From contig NZ_MLCB01000186.1 in NCBI RefSeq assembly GCF_001890925.1, forward strand, positions 1 to 64,000: a stretch of 64,000 bases of DNA, in the 5' to 3' direction. This stretch comes from Planktotalea frisia (GTDB lineage Bacteria > Pseudomonadota > Alphaproteobacteria > Rhodobacterales > Rhodobacteraceae). Positions 50,117 to 59,061 of the stretch are shown in pieces. The notes under the pieces are model-generated. The model made no database searches. It saw nothing but the letters and a program-made list of their open reading frames with translations, and was not told where the DNA came from. Position numbers and translations under genes: made by a program. Within the stretch, counting starts at the first letter, position 1. Each line of letters begins with the position of its first letter.

Positions 50117-50824
50117 CTATGCCACCCCGAAATACGCGCGGCTGATCGCCTCGCGGCTAATGTTTGCAGATGGCCCTTCGAGCGACACGCGCCCCTCCAT
50201 CAAGCAATAGACGCGATCAGAGACAGACAGCGCTTTGGAGATATCCTGTTCCACAATCACCGCCGACATGCCGTCGCCGACAATGCCCGGAAGTGCGTCG
50301 TAGATGGATTTGATAATGACCGGTGCAAGACCGAGCGAGATTTCATCGAACAAGATCAAATCAGGGTTTGACATGAGCGCGCGACCAATAGCGACCATCT
50401 GCTGTTGCCCGCCTGAGAGAGCCGTTGACGGATAAGCGCGGCGTTCTTTGAGAACAGGGAACAGCTCGAACACGGCGCTCAACGACCATGGCCCTTCGCG
50501 GTTCAGCCGACCGCCAATCAGCAGGTTTTCTTCGACGGAAAGCGATGGGAAAAGCTGGCGACCCTCTGGCACCAAAGCGATGCCGAGTGCTGCGATCTCA
50601 TCGGCTCTAAGCGCCCCGATTGGCGTGCCGCAATAAACGACCTGCGCCGCCGCGTTGGACATTAGACCTGACACAGAGCGCAACAAAGTCGTTTTACCTG
50701 CGCCATTTGCACCAATGATCGCAAGGACTTCGCCCTCGTGCATTTCCAAATCAACGCCATAAAGCGCTTGGAAATCGCCATAGTGCGCCTCGAGACGGTT
50801 GAGCGATAGGATCGGTTCAGGCAT
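50117..50824 (-). CDS. Liv-type ABC transporter ATPase LivF
   Basis: The 235-residue ATPase has [12 protein letters not shown] (Walker A), ALVPEGRQLFPSLSVEENL near 83 (typical of LivF), LSGGQQQMVAIGRAL near 137 and LILFDEISLGLAP (Walker B). It couples ATP hydrolysis to the LivHM pore. It overlaps livG by eight bases. Confidence 0.94.
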   Translation of the reverse strand: MPEPILSLNRLEAHYGDFQALYGVDLEMHEGEVLAIIGANGAGKTTLLRSVSGLMSNAAAQVVYCGTPIGALRADEIAALGIALVPEGRQLFPSLSVEENLLIGGRLNREGPWSLSAVFELFPVLKERRAYPSTALSGGQQQMVAIGRALMSNPDLILFDEISLGLAPVIIKSIYDALPGIVGDGMSAVIVEQDISKALSVSDRVYCLMEGRVSLEGPSANISREAISRAYFGVA

Positions 50825-51545
50825 CTATTTCGATCCCCAGATAAATTTCCTGCACTTCTGGGCTGGCCATGATTTCTTTTGGCGCGCCTTCGGCAATCTT
50901 GGAGCCAAAATCAATGACGATCAAACGGTCAACAACGGCAACTAAAGCATGCACAACATGCTCGATCCAGATAATCGATACGCCGCTCGCATGAATGTCT
51001 TTGATCGTTTGAATGAGCGACGTGCATTCGCTTTCAGTCAAGCCACCCGCGATCTCGTCGAGCATCAAAAGCTTGGGCTTGGCGCAGAGCGCACGGGTGA
51101 GTTCCAAACGTTTACGATCCAGCAAAGTAAGACTACCCGCCAACGTATTTGCTTTGTCCAAAAGCGCGGTCTGATCCAGCACATCAAGACATAGCTGTTC
51201 CGCTGCCTGCCCTGACAATCCAGACGCTTGGGTCGCTGCAACCATTGCGTTCTCGAACACGCTCATTCCAGAAAACGGCTGCGGCACTTGGAACGAGCGC
51301 GCCATGCCTGCACGACACCGACGCGCAGCGGAATGTTTGGTGACGTTTTCACCTTCAAACAGAATCGCGCCACTGTCGGGTGCAAGCGTACCGGTGATCA
51401 GGTTGAACATCGTCGTCTTGCCCGCGCCATTGGGACCGATGACACCAAGCGCCTCGCCGCTGTTCAAACCAAAGCTCAGATCATCCGCGACAGTCACCGC
51501 GCCGAAAGCTTTGCTCAGCTTATCAAGTTGCAAAATTGGAGCCAT
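50817..51545 (-). CDS. Liv-type ABC transporter ATPase LivG
   Basis: The 242-residue protein starting MAPILQLDKL has [16 protein letters not shown] (Walker A), ARSFQVPQPFSGMSVFENAM near 83-102 (LivG-type Q-loop region), LTLLDRKRLELTRAL and LLMLDEIAGGL (Walker B). The signature motif LTLLDRKRLEL departs from the usual LSGGQQ-like form, as in some LivG proteins. Start at 51545 is chosen; an in-frame upstream extension of 15 residues lacks a site. Confidence 0.92.
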   Translation of the reverse strand: MAPILQLDKLSKAFGAVTVADDLSFGLNSGEALGVIGPNGAGKTTMFNLITGTLAPDSGAILFEGENVTKHSAARRCRAGMARSFQVPQPFSGMSVFENAMVAATQASGLSGQAAEQLCLDVLDQTALLDKANTLAGSLTLLDRKRLELTRALCAKPKLLMLDEIAGGLTESECTSLIQTIKDIHASGVSIIWIEHVVHALVAVVDRLIVIDFGSKIAEGAPKEIMASPEVQEIYLGIEIDA

Positions 51546-51599
51546 TTGTTCTTTCAAAAGAGTTGGTTGCGGCGAGACCGCCCGCCGCAACCGATCCGC

Positions 51600-52880
51600 T
51601 TAAATGAGCTTCAGCTCACCCGTGAGTGGAATATCGGTATGCGCAGAGTTAGCGACGATCTTGAGATCAAACGTGTCGCCCTCTTTCTGCCATTGCCCGC
51701 CAACGAGCGGCGTTTTGGAAACGTTTTTCACAGGACCATTGGACCAATCCACAGTGCCGACAATCGTGTCGAGCTTCGTGGCGGCAATCGCCGCTGTGAT
51801 TGCTTCATAGTCTTCAAGATCCTCGGCACGTTTGATCACATCCGCAGCCACCTCAAAGAGCGCATGTTTAAAGCCAATCGGCTGGGTCCAAGGGCGGCCA
51901 GTCGCGGTAGTATACCCCCCTGCGAGGTCTTTCGCCGTTGTACCATCAAGCGAGGACGCGAAGGGGTGATGTGGCGACCACCAGACCTCCGAGGTCAAAC
52001 CATCTGCACGATCACCATAGCTGTCGATCACGGTCGGGAAAAGCAGCGCTTTGCCCACTGTGACGACTTTCGGCGCGAAGCCTTGCTGCGCAGCTTGCGA
52101 CCAGAAGGTGCCAAAGTCCGGCGGGATCATCACGCCTGTGACGATTTCGCAACCTGCATCACGGAAAGCTGCAATCTGGTTAGAGAAGTCATCCGAAAGC
52201 GGCTGGTAGCGACCCGGATCAACGAGGTTATAGCCCGCACCGGCAAGCGCAGGTGGCAGGCCAAGTTTCGGATCTCCCCAAGCATTGCCGTCCGCATCAT
52301 TCGGGAACAGACCACCGACATTCTTCGCGACACCGCTTTGGCCCCACATATCAAGAAAGACGCCAATGACGTCTTCAAGACCCCAAAAGAAGTGATAGGT
52401 GCTCTGGAACCCTTCCGCAGGATTGCCGCCACGGCCAAAGAAATAGGGCTGCCAAGGCGCATCGGTGGTGATGCACGGCACTTCGTTAATCTCGCATTGA
52501 TCCGCGACGGGGTTTGTCGTGTCAGGTGTCGCAGCGGCGAGCATGATGTCGACTTCATCGCCAAGGATCAAATCGGCGGCAACTTCAGCAGCGCGGTTCG
52601 GATTGGACTGGCTGTCGCGCGTGATAATCTCAACGTTCCAGCTCGAGCCGTTGTTTTCAAGGCCACCCGAAAAGGTCTTGCGAATGCCCTCAAGCACATA
52701 ATCATCCGCCTCAGCAAAACCCGCGAGAGGTCCCGTTTTAGGGCTGACAAAGCCGACTTTAAGCGTTTTGTTTTGCGCATACGCACGCGTGCCAGAGATG
52801 ATCGCTGGCGCGGCAACAGCGGCAGCGGTCCCCGCCAAAAAGCCGCGACGCGTGGGATGTCTGAGTTTCGTAATCTTCAT
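51600..52880 (-). CDS. Periplasmic ligand-binding protein of the Liv-type transporter
   Basis: The 426-residue precursor has a Tat-type signal peptide (RRGFLAGTAAAVAAPAIISG) near residues 11-30. The mature part is a two-lobe type-1 periplasmic fold (LKVGFVSPKTGPLAGFAEAD, then VAADLILGDEVDIMLAAATPD). GGAGGAAGAT precedes the ATG at 52880, a strong Shine-Dalgarno; an upstream in-frame start is weaker. Its ligand is unknown; the position next to a phenolic hydroxylase suggests an aromatic acid or related compound rather than an amino acid. Confidence 0.9.
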   Translation of the reverse strand: MKITKLRHPTRRGFLAGTAAAVAAPAIISGTRAYAQNKTLKVGFVSPKTGPLAGFAEADDYVLEGIRKTFSGGLENNGSSWNVEIITRDSQSNPNRAAEVAADLILGDEVDIMLAAATPDTTNPVADQCEINEVPCITTDAPWQPYFFGRGGNPAEGFQSTYHFFWGLEDVIGVFLDMWGQSGVAKNVGGLFPNDADGNAWGDPKLGLPPALAGAGYNLVDPGRYQPLSDDFSNQIAAFRDAGCEIVTGVMIPPDFGTFWSQAAQQGFAPKVVTVGKALLFPTVIDSYGDRADGLTSEVWWSPHHPFASSLDGTTAKDLAGGYTTATGRPWTQPIGFKHALFEVAADVIKRAEDLEDYEAITAAIAATKLDTIVGTVDWSNGPVKNVSKTPLVGGQWQKEGDTFDLKIVANSAHTDIPLTGELKLI

Positions 52881-52928
52881 ATCTTCCTCCAAGTTGCAGC
52901 CATTTTGGCCCTTATTATTTGTATATTT

Positions 52929-54683
52929 CTAGAGCGCGAGAATGCTGATCATCACGCGCTTGAGGTCTGCTTTAGGATCAACGCTCAGCGCGTCACTGCG
53001 CCAGCACACATGCTGATCGGGGCGCACGAAAACGCAGCCAGCGTCGCCAATCTCGCGGGTGCGCGCCCAGTCTCCGGTGTGATCCACGTAGGTTTGACGA
53101 GGACCAATGACGTGACACACGATCTCAATGCCCAAAGCATCGCCAACGGCTTTCGCAGCCTCACACCAAGCTTCACCACCAAGTCCCGTTAGCAAAGTGA
53201 ACTTGCCCCCACCGACCAGATCTAGCGTCGAGTGTTTGCCGCCAATCGCATCAAAAACCCAAGCATGCGGAATGCGTGCCCCTGGCCATGTTGTCGGTTG
53301 GTAATGCAGCACCTCATCCTTGGCGAACGCAGGTTCCACCTGCTCGTCCGTCACAATTGCATCGGATGCATAGCGCTGATTCATCTCGATACCATGCGCA
53401 TCAAACTCATACTTCTTAAACGCAATCGCCGCATTCAAAGCGGCGCGTTGCGCTTCGGCCTGTGGGTCAGTTCCACACCGTGCATCCATGTTAGCTTTGA
53501 TATTGTCGATGTCGCTACCACCAGTCATACCGAGCGCTTCAAAGATAGGGCCAAACTCACCGATGGATTGGTTTGCGCGCGTTACGATCTGCTTGGCTAT
53601 TGGTGCACGCTCCGTGTTGTAGCTCTCAAGCAGGGCTTGGCCCGCCTGCCCTTTCAGCACGCTTGCAAGCTTCCAGCACAGGTTGAACGCATCCTGAATA
53701 GAGGTATTCGAGCCAAGCCCGTTTGAGGGCGGATGACGGTGCGCCGCATCACCCATGATAAAGACGCGCCCCTTCGAGAGTTGCTCCGCATATGCATCAT
53801 TCACGGTCCATGTGTTGGCGCTTAGAAGTTCGATCTCGAGCCCTGGATCACCGACCAATTGGCGCGCCACATCGGTCACCATTTGCTGATCCACCACAGG
53901 TGCTGGTTCATTGATGTCGTAGCCCCAAACGATCAGCCATTCGTTCCAAGGGCGGATCATCCGCACAAGGCCCATGCCGATGCCACCTACATCTGCACCG
54001 GGCTGCATCACCCAGTACAAAACCGACGGACGATGCGCGACGTATTTGCTCAGGTCCGCTTTGAACAGGATGTTCATCGAGCCGCCGACACCCATCTTGC
54101 CCGCAATCGGCAGGTCTTCATGTTCAGCCACCAGCGAATTGCCCCCATCTGCGCCGATCAGGTATTTCGAGCGAATAGTGATTTCCTTGCCGGTCATACG
54201 ATCCAGGCAGGTCGTCGTCACGCCGTCGCTATCCTGAACGTGGCGCAAATATTCAGTATTCATCCGCGCGTTGCTGCCGCGCTTACAAGCGGTCTTGAAC
54301 AGCAAGGGTTCCATGAAGGTTTGCGGCAGATCGTTCATAAACGTCGGGCTGCTCATCAGATGTTCGGCTTTGGACAGGGGATGCGTGCCCCAGCTTTTCA
54401 TACGACCTATCTCTTCGCCTGCGAGGCTTTCGCAAAAGACGTTCTCGCCCATCAACTCTTGCTCGGTGGCAAAAAGATATGCCTCTTGTTCGACCTCATG
54501 GCCGAGATCGCGCAGCACCTCCATCGTGCGTTGGTTGGTGATATGCGCACGCGGTGTGTTGGCCAGCCAGCGATAGCGATTGATCACCACATTCTCGATC
54601 CCGTAACTCGACAAAAGCGCAGCTGACGATGATCCTGCAGGACCTGTGCCAATGATGAGAACGTCCGTGGTGATATCAACCAT
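52929..54683 (-). CDS. FAD-dependent phenol/2,4-dichlorophenol hydroxylase-like monooxygenase
   Basis: The 584-residue class A flavoprotein has LIIGTGPAGSSSAALLSSYG (FAD, residues about 9-28), the DG motif YLIGADGGNSLVAEHE near 165-180 and RVFIMGDAAHRHPPSNGLGSN near 293-313. A C-terminal thioredoxin-fold domain (about 450-580) is characteristic of the phenol hydroxylase/TfdB subgroup. It adds an ortho hydroxyl to a phenol, giving a catechol-type product for the intradiol dioxygenase next to it (30 bases before its start). Exact substrate unknown. Confidence 0.92.
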   Translation of the reverse strand: MVDITTDVLIIGTGPAGSSSAALLSSYGIENVVINRYRWLANTPRAHITNQRTMEVLRDLGHEVEQEAYLFATEQELMGENVFCESLAGEEIGRMKSWGTHPLSKAEHLMSSPTFMNDLPQTFMEPLLFKTACKRGSNARMNTEYLRHVQDSDGVTTTCLDRMTGKEITIRSKYLIGADGGNSLVAEHEDLPIAGKMGVGGSMNILFKADLSKYVAHRPSVLYWVMQPGADVGGIGMGLVRMIRPWNEWLIVWGYDINEPAPVVDQQMVTDVARQLVGDPGLEIELLSANTWTVNDAYAEQLSKGRVFIMGDAAHRHPPSNGLGSNTSIQDAFNLCWKLASVLKGQAGQALLESYNTERAPIAKQIVTRANQSIGEFGPIFEALGMTGGSDIDNIKANMDARCGTDPQAEAQRAALNAAIAFKKYEFDAHGIEMNQRYASDAIVTDEQVEPAFAKDEVLHYQPTTWPGARIPHAWVFDAIGGKHSTLDLVGGGKFTLLTGLGGEAWCEAAKAVGDALGIEIVCHVIGPRQTYVDHTGDWARTREIGDAGCVFVRPDQHVCWRSDALSVDPKADLKRVMISILAL

Positions 54684-54712
54684 ATACCTATCCTTTGTGC
54701 TAAGTCCGAGTG

Positions 54713-55582
54713 TTATGCCTTGGGCGCGAGTGTGACATCAAACGTCACTTGGAGAAAGTTTTCTGTCACTTTGCCAGACACTTCCATGCCCTCAGGAAAC
54801 TCCGATGCGGGCTTTTCCACATAGGTCATCACCAAATCGTTGCGCACGCCAAAGACCGTGTCTTGGTCCAGATACGGATCGTCATCGGGGAAAATTTCGG
54901 TCACAAGGGGCTGAAACCCCGGCGCTGTCACGATGTAGTGCAGGTGCGATGGACGCCATGGATGACGGCCGCAGGCGCGTAGGATGTCGCCAACAGGACC
55001 GTCGGACGGTACCGTATATTCCACAGGTTTCACCGTCGTAAACGCGTATTTGCCATCCTCGCCAACCGTCATCAGACCATGGAAAGAATAGGTGTCCTGC
55101 TCTTGGTCCTGGCTCGCATAAAGCCCATTGGGCGCTGTCTGCCAGATATCGATCTGAGCACCGGCAATCGGGTTGCCAGCGGTGTCCTTGATCACCCCTT
55201 CTGCAAGCAACATTGGCCCGCCGTAGTGGCGTTTCATATCCCCGCCATAGGCAAGCGGAGGCGCACCGGAAACATGGAATGGCCCCAACACAGATGAACT
55301 TGTCGCGTCCTCGCTAGAATTGATCATGTCGATCAAGGACGACATTCCTAACACATCAGAGGCGAGCACAAATTCATGGCGGTCCTCGGTCTCGATCGCG
55401 GCGCAGCCCTCAAGGAAAGCAATCCCTGCGCGCCACTCTTCATGGGTCAGCTTTGTTTCGCGGGCGAAGTCATGCAAATGCTGCACCAACGACCCGATAA
55501 TTTCGCGCGTTCGCGGGTCCGTGTCCTTTGACACATAGCCCATGAAAACGTCGGTGATATTGTCTTTGGTGACTGTGCGCAT
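54713..55582 (-). CDS. Intradiol ring-cleavage dioxygenase (hydroxyquinol 1,2-dioxygenase-like)
   Basis: The 289-residue enzyme has the four expected ferric-iron ligands: Y155 (GLYASQD), Y189 (VEYTVPSDG), H213 and H215 (RPSHLHYI). The spacing matches intradiol dioxygenases. VLGPFHVSGAPP near 98 and GRHPWRPSHLHY near 205 are closer to hydroxyquinol 1,2-dioxygenases than to catechol or chlorocatechol types. The N-terminal 90 residues form the dimer helical linker. It would give a maleylacetate or muconate. No maleylacetate reductase or muconate cycloisomerase gene is in the window. Confidence 0.93.
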   Translation of the reverse strand: MRTVTKDNITDVFMGYVSKDTDPRTREIIGSLVQHLHDFARETKLTHEEWRAGIAFLEGCAAIETEDRHEFVLASDVLGMSSLIDMINSSEDATSSSVLGPFHVSGAPPLAYGGDMKRHYGGPMLLAEGVIKDTAGNPIAGAQIDIWQTAPNGLYASQDQEQDTYSFHGLMTVGEDGKYAFTTVKPVEYTVPSDGPVGDILRACGRHPWRPSHLHYIVTAPGFQPLVTEIFPDDDPYLDQDTVFGVRNDLVMTYVEKPASEFPEGMEVSGKVTENFLQVTFDVTLAPKA

Positions 55583-55593
55583 GGGATGGCTCC

Positions 55594-56898
55594 TTAGATG
55601 AGGGCGAGGCTGAGTATTGGAAATTCGATGAGGATAAACAAAACGATGAGCATGACAAGGGCGAAGGGCAGCGCGCCCATGAAGACGTCCTTGAGCGAGA
55701 TGCGATCATCATCGATCGTCGATTTGATCACGAAACACGATATGCCGAGCGGCGGTGTGAGTAGACCAATTTCAGCGCCAACGACTGTGATGATGCCAAA
55801 CCAGATAAGCGACAGATCCATCGCTTCGATCATTGGCAAGAACAGCGGTACAACGATCAGGATGATAGAGGCTGTGTCGAGCAACGTGCCGAGAAAGAGC
55901 ATCAGCAAAACATAGAGCAACATGATGGTCCAAAAAGATGCTGAGTTGCCAGCAAGGATATCTTGCAGTTGGTTAGGTAACCCTGCAAGGCCGAGCATGC
56001 GACTGTAGATCGACGCGGCGGTGATCAAAAACAGGATCGCAGCGGTGATGTGACCGGTTTCAAGCAGTGCTTCCCAGAACCCTTTGAGCGACATAGAGCG
56101 ACGCACAATCGCGATAATCAGAGCGACGAGTGCGCCTGTAGCGCCTGCTTCTACGGCGGTCATCCAGCCGGTGTAGATACCACCCAGAACAATCGTGATC
56201 AGCAAAAGCGTCGGCAGCGTTTTCGAGGCGACTTCGCGCTTCGTCATCCATTCGGTATCTTCCACAATGCGACCACCCACGAAATTCGGAGTGAAACGGC
56301 CCATGAACCAGATCGCGCCCACATAGGCGATGGCCAACAGGATACCAGGGATCACACCTGCGAGGAACATATCGCCTACGGATTGCTCGGACACGAACGA
56401 ATAGATGATCAACATCGCAGAGGGTGGAATGATCATTCCAAGCACTGATGAGCCCGCAACAACGCCAACAGCGAAGCTCTTGTTATATTCCTGCGCCATC
56501 ATCTGCGGAACAGAGACTTTGGTGAAAACCGAAGCGGAAGCGATGGAGGAGCCTGTGACGGCGGCGAACACAGCATTCGCGCCCACGGTGGCCATGCCGA
56601 TCCCACCTTTGACCTTGCGAAAGCGCATTGTCATGACCTCATAGATATCGCGCCCCAGCCCCGCTTTTGAGACTATGAGGCCCATGAAGGTGAATAACGG
56701 GATAGTCGCGAACGAATACTCCATAGCGCTGTCGCCAACGGCGATCTTGAGTAGGTTCAGGGCGAGCGTAAAGTTGTCCCGCATCAGCCAGATTGACACG
56801 AACGACACCATGCCCAGCGCGATTGGGATGTAGACGCCCGAGTAGATCAGAAAGACGATGGCAACGACCGAGATGAGGCCGATCTCGATGGGGGTCAT
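55594..56898 (-). CDS. TRAP transporter large permease (DctM)
   Basis: The 434-residue protein has about twelve transmembrane helices in two repeats. GVPIALGMVSF and ATVGANAVFAAVTGSSIASA near residue 110-125 (substrate-channel signature) and GLLTPPLGISCFVI near 385 are DctM marks. It uses the sodium gradient to import a carboxylate delivered by DctP. It overlaps dctQ by four bases. Confidence 0.95.
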   Translation of the reverse strand: MTPIEIGLISVVAIVFLIYSGVYIPIALGMVSFVSIWLMRDNFTLALNLLKIAVGDSAMEYSFATIPLFTFMGLIVSKAGLGRDIYEVMTMRFRKVKGGIGMATVGANAVFAAVTGSSIASASVFTKVSVPQMMAQEYNKSFAVGVVAGSSVLGMIIPPSAMLIIYSFVSEQSVGDMFLAGVIPGILLAIAYVGAIWFMGRFTPNFVGGRIVEDTEWMTKREVASKTLPTLLLITIVLGGIYTGWMTAVEAGATGALVALIIAIVRRSMSLKGFWEALLETGHITAAILFLITAASIYSRMLGLAGLPNQLQDILAGNSASFWTIMLLYVLLMLFLGTLLDTASIILIVVPLFLPMIEAMDLSLIWFGIITVVGAEIGLLTPPLGISCFVIKSTIDDDRISLKDVFMGALPFALVMLIVLFILIEFPILSLALI

Positions 56899-57440
56899 GT
56901 GTTGTTCTCGCTTTTTGCCGCTTCGAGGTGTGGACGATCAACAGCCGTGATGACCTTCAGAACAAAGATCAGACAGGCCAATGCTGTGCCGAAAGAAAAG
57001 ACCAATTTCACAGGCCACCAAGGCAGCGTGAACAGGCCCGGCACGCCGAAGTAGTCTTGCGTGTCCCACATGTGTAAAAACTCGGGGAATGTGATGTAGG
57101 CGATCAGCCCCATGAAGATTGCCGAAAGCGCGTTGATGATCCGGCGCATATTGGCTGCCATGTTGGGGCTGCGTTGACCGAGCAGGTTGAGAAAGCCGTC
57201 AGATCGGGTCAAACGATCCACGCGCACCACGTCTGCGAGCTGTAGAAAGACGATCATCACCACAGAAAATTGCACCATCTCGTAGGTGCCCTTGATAGGC
57301 GATGAAAAAACGCCGCGTGCAATGACGTCGACGTTCAGAACCACCACCAACGCCAGAACGACAAGCGTGCCTAAGGCGTTGGAAGCGATTGCCGCGAGGT
57401 TGGCGATCCGGGTAATCCTCGCCAGCGTTGTTTTTAGCAT
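56895..57440 (-). CDS. TRAP transporter small permease (DctQ)
   Basis: The 181-residue protein has four hydrophobic helices and the DctQ-family layout with VDRLTRSDGFLNLLGQR in the second cytoplasmic loop. Start MLKTTLARI is on an in-frame ATG 33 bases from the dctP stop. It bridges DctM and DctP function. Confidence 0.9.
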   Translation of the reverse strand: MLKTTLARITRIANLAAIASNALGTLVVLALVVVLNVDVIARGVFSSPIKGTYEMVQFSVVMIVFLQLADVVRVDRLTRSDGFLNLLGQRSPNMAANMRRIINALSAIFMGLIAYITFPEFLHMWDTQDYFGVPGLFTLPWWPVKLVFSFGTALACLIFVLKVITAVDRPHLEAAKSENNT

Positions 57441-57470
57441 AGCTTGGTTAATCCCTGATCGCCGATCCCT

Positions 57471-58544
57471 TTATTCAGCCGTCCAATCACGAACGCCCTC
57501 GTAGCCCGCGTCTTTCAGCTTGCCGATGTAAGCTGCGAGCATTGCTGTGCCATCTTCGCCCTTGTCGTTCAGGGTCGTCGCCCACTCAGCCGCAATATTT
57601 GGCATCGCATTTGCCCAAGCTGCGCGATCCTCAGACGAAACGTCAATGATCTTACCGCCGCCTTCGACATAGGCCGCTTCAGAAGCCGCAGCGCGGTCCA
57701 TCGCAATACCAGCAACGTGGTCACGGTAATCAATCGCAACCGCTTTCAACACATCTTTGACGCCATCAGGCAGTTTCGCCCAGTAGTCTGCGTTCACTGT
57801 AATTGTCTTTGAGTTCACAGCGCCAAGGTCTGCTTTGAGCATATAGGGCGCAACTTCGGCAATTTTGAAAGTCTTCGCCGCTTCTGGCCAGAGCATTCCA
57901 CAATCCACAAGACCGGTTTGCAGCATGTTGTAGAAGTCCGTCAGACCACCACGCACGCCTGCTGCGTCTTTGATACCCTCGAGATAGCGCAAGTTCAGAC
58001 CTGCGCCTGCAACCTTTTTGCCTTCAAGATCAGCAATGGACGACACTTCGGACGTGCAGAACATCTGGTAGCTGTCGAGCACAACACCCGTTGCCAAATA
58101 GACTTGGTTCTGTGCTGCGAATTCGTTCTGCATGGCAGGGAATTCACGCGCGATTTCGTCCACGGCCTTGGCAACCGCGCGCGCATCTGAGGCGATGAAG
58201 GGTGTTGAGCCAGAAATGCCCTGGCTTGGCAATTTGGAACTGTGGAAGATCGTTGTGACGATACCGATGTCACCGAGACCAAGCTGAACGCCTTCGAGAA
58301 CGCCGCGCGGCTTCACGATGGAGCCACCGTAGTTTTCCTGCCAGCTCATCTTGTATTCGCCGGTCTCTGCGAGGCGCTTGTCGACCTCGGGAATGAAGAA
58401 GTTGGTGAACTCTTTCACCCAAAGCGCGCGCGCCGGGTAGCCATCGATCACAACTGCTGACACGCTTTTTTGCGCTGCTGCGGGCAGTGCCATCGCAGTC
58501 GCAAGCGCGGCACCCATCATTCCTTTTTTGGTCCAGCTTTTCAT
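57471..58544 (-). CDS. TRAP transporter substrate-binding protein (DctP family)
   Basis: The 357-residue precursor begins MKSWTKKGMMGAALATAMALPAAAQ, a Sec signal with AxA cleavage. The mature domain has the DctP features WQENYGGSIVKPRGVLEGVQLG and IADLEGKKVAGAG near 170. The conserved Arg-anchor for a carboxylate is probably near residue 190. GGGAGGAAAACAC precedes the start. Family members bind C4-dicarboxylates, aromatic acids and sugar acids; neighbours favour an aromatic carboxylate. Confidence 0.92.
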   Translation of the reverse strand: MKSWTKKGMMGAALATAMALPAAAQKSVSAVVIDGYPARALWVKEFTNFFIPEVDKRLAETGEYKMSWQENYGGSIVKPRGVLEGVQLGLGDIGIVTTIFHSSKLPSQGISGSTPFIASDARAVAKAVDEIAREFPAMQNEFAAQNQVYLATGVVLDSYQMFCTSEVSSIADLEGKKVAGAGLNLRYLEGIKDAAGVRGGLTDFYNMLQTGLVDCGMLWPEAAKTFKIAEVAPYMLKADLGAVNSKTITVNADYWAKLPDGVKDVLKAVAIDYRDHVAGIAMDRAAASEAAYVEGGGKIIDVSSEDRAAWANAMPNIAAEWATTLNDKGEDGTAMLAAYIGKLKDAGYEGVRDWTAE

Positions 58545-58586
58545 GTGTTTTCCTCCCAGAAACATGTGAGCATTTTCGCTCTTTTT

Positions 58587-58600
58587 TATATCAGTATATC
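58587..58600. promoter_or_regulatory. Direct repeat TATATC-AG-TATATC
   Basis: Two exact TATATC copies separated by two bases lie between the OsmC stop region and the dctP start. They share the ATATC core with the palindrome at 60652-60663. They may be a second, weaker site of the same regulator controlling an internal promoter for the TRAP genes; the link is inference. Confidence 0.3.
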
Positions 58601-59049
58601 TTTATCCAATTCACTGTCAGATCAGTCCCCGCCGATGTAAACAGCTTGGCGATGGCGCAAAACTTTGCTGTTTCAACGCCAACCTTTGTCAGCGCATCCT
58701 GCGACGCGTCCGTTTTGCAATTCACGTTCAAAGTGATCTCAGGAAAGGGAACGTCGATCTCTTCTTGCATCATCACGCCACGACGGTCGAACTTGCAATC
58801 TGCATCGATCGTGACCTCGCCTAAAGCGACCCCTAAGCGATGTGCGCATTTATGGCCGATCACATTGGTACAGGCGATTAAAGCGGTCATTGCGGCCTCG
58901 GTCGGGGTCGGACCCAGATTAGTTCCATCGCGCTCGATCGGCTCGTCGATCACCACATTCAAGTCCCGCACTGGAATTTCCGTACGCGAGTGCGTCGGGC
59001 ATTCGGCCTTGGCACGATAGGTCACTACGGTCTTCATCTTGATAGCCAT
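58591..59049 (-). CDS. OsmC-family protein
   Basis: The 152-residue protein has the OsmC/Ohr fold layout, with the helix-borne cysteines LIACTNVIGHKCAHRLG near residue 57-75 and ETAKFCAIAKLFTSAG near 128-142. In OsmC/Ohr one Cys at each position reduces organic peroxides; here C60/C68 and C133 are candidates. It is less usual in an aromatic operon but may detoxify peroxides formed by the oxygenases. GTAAAGGAC-type bases precede the ATG at 59049. Confidence 0.83.
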   Translation of the reverse strand: MAIKMKTVVTYRAKAECPTHSRTEIPVRDLNVVIDEPIERDGTNLGPTPTEAAMTALIACTNVIGHKCAHRLGVALGEVTIDADCKFDRRGVMMQEEIDVPFPEITLNVNCKTDASQDALTKVGVETAKFCAIAKLFTSAGTDLTVNWIKIY

Positions 59050-59061
59050 GCGGCTGGTCCT

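Noticed and set aside
51228-53192. A 654-codon open frame on the plus strand
   Set aside because: It runs antisense through livG and livJ, is rich in Arg, Cys and His, lacks any known motif and has no ribosome site. It is a shadow of high coding density on the other strand.
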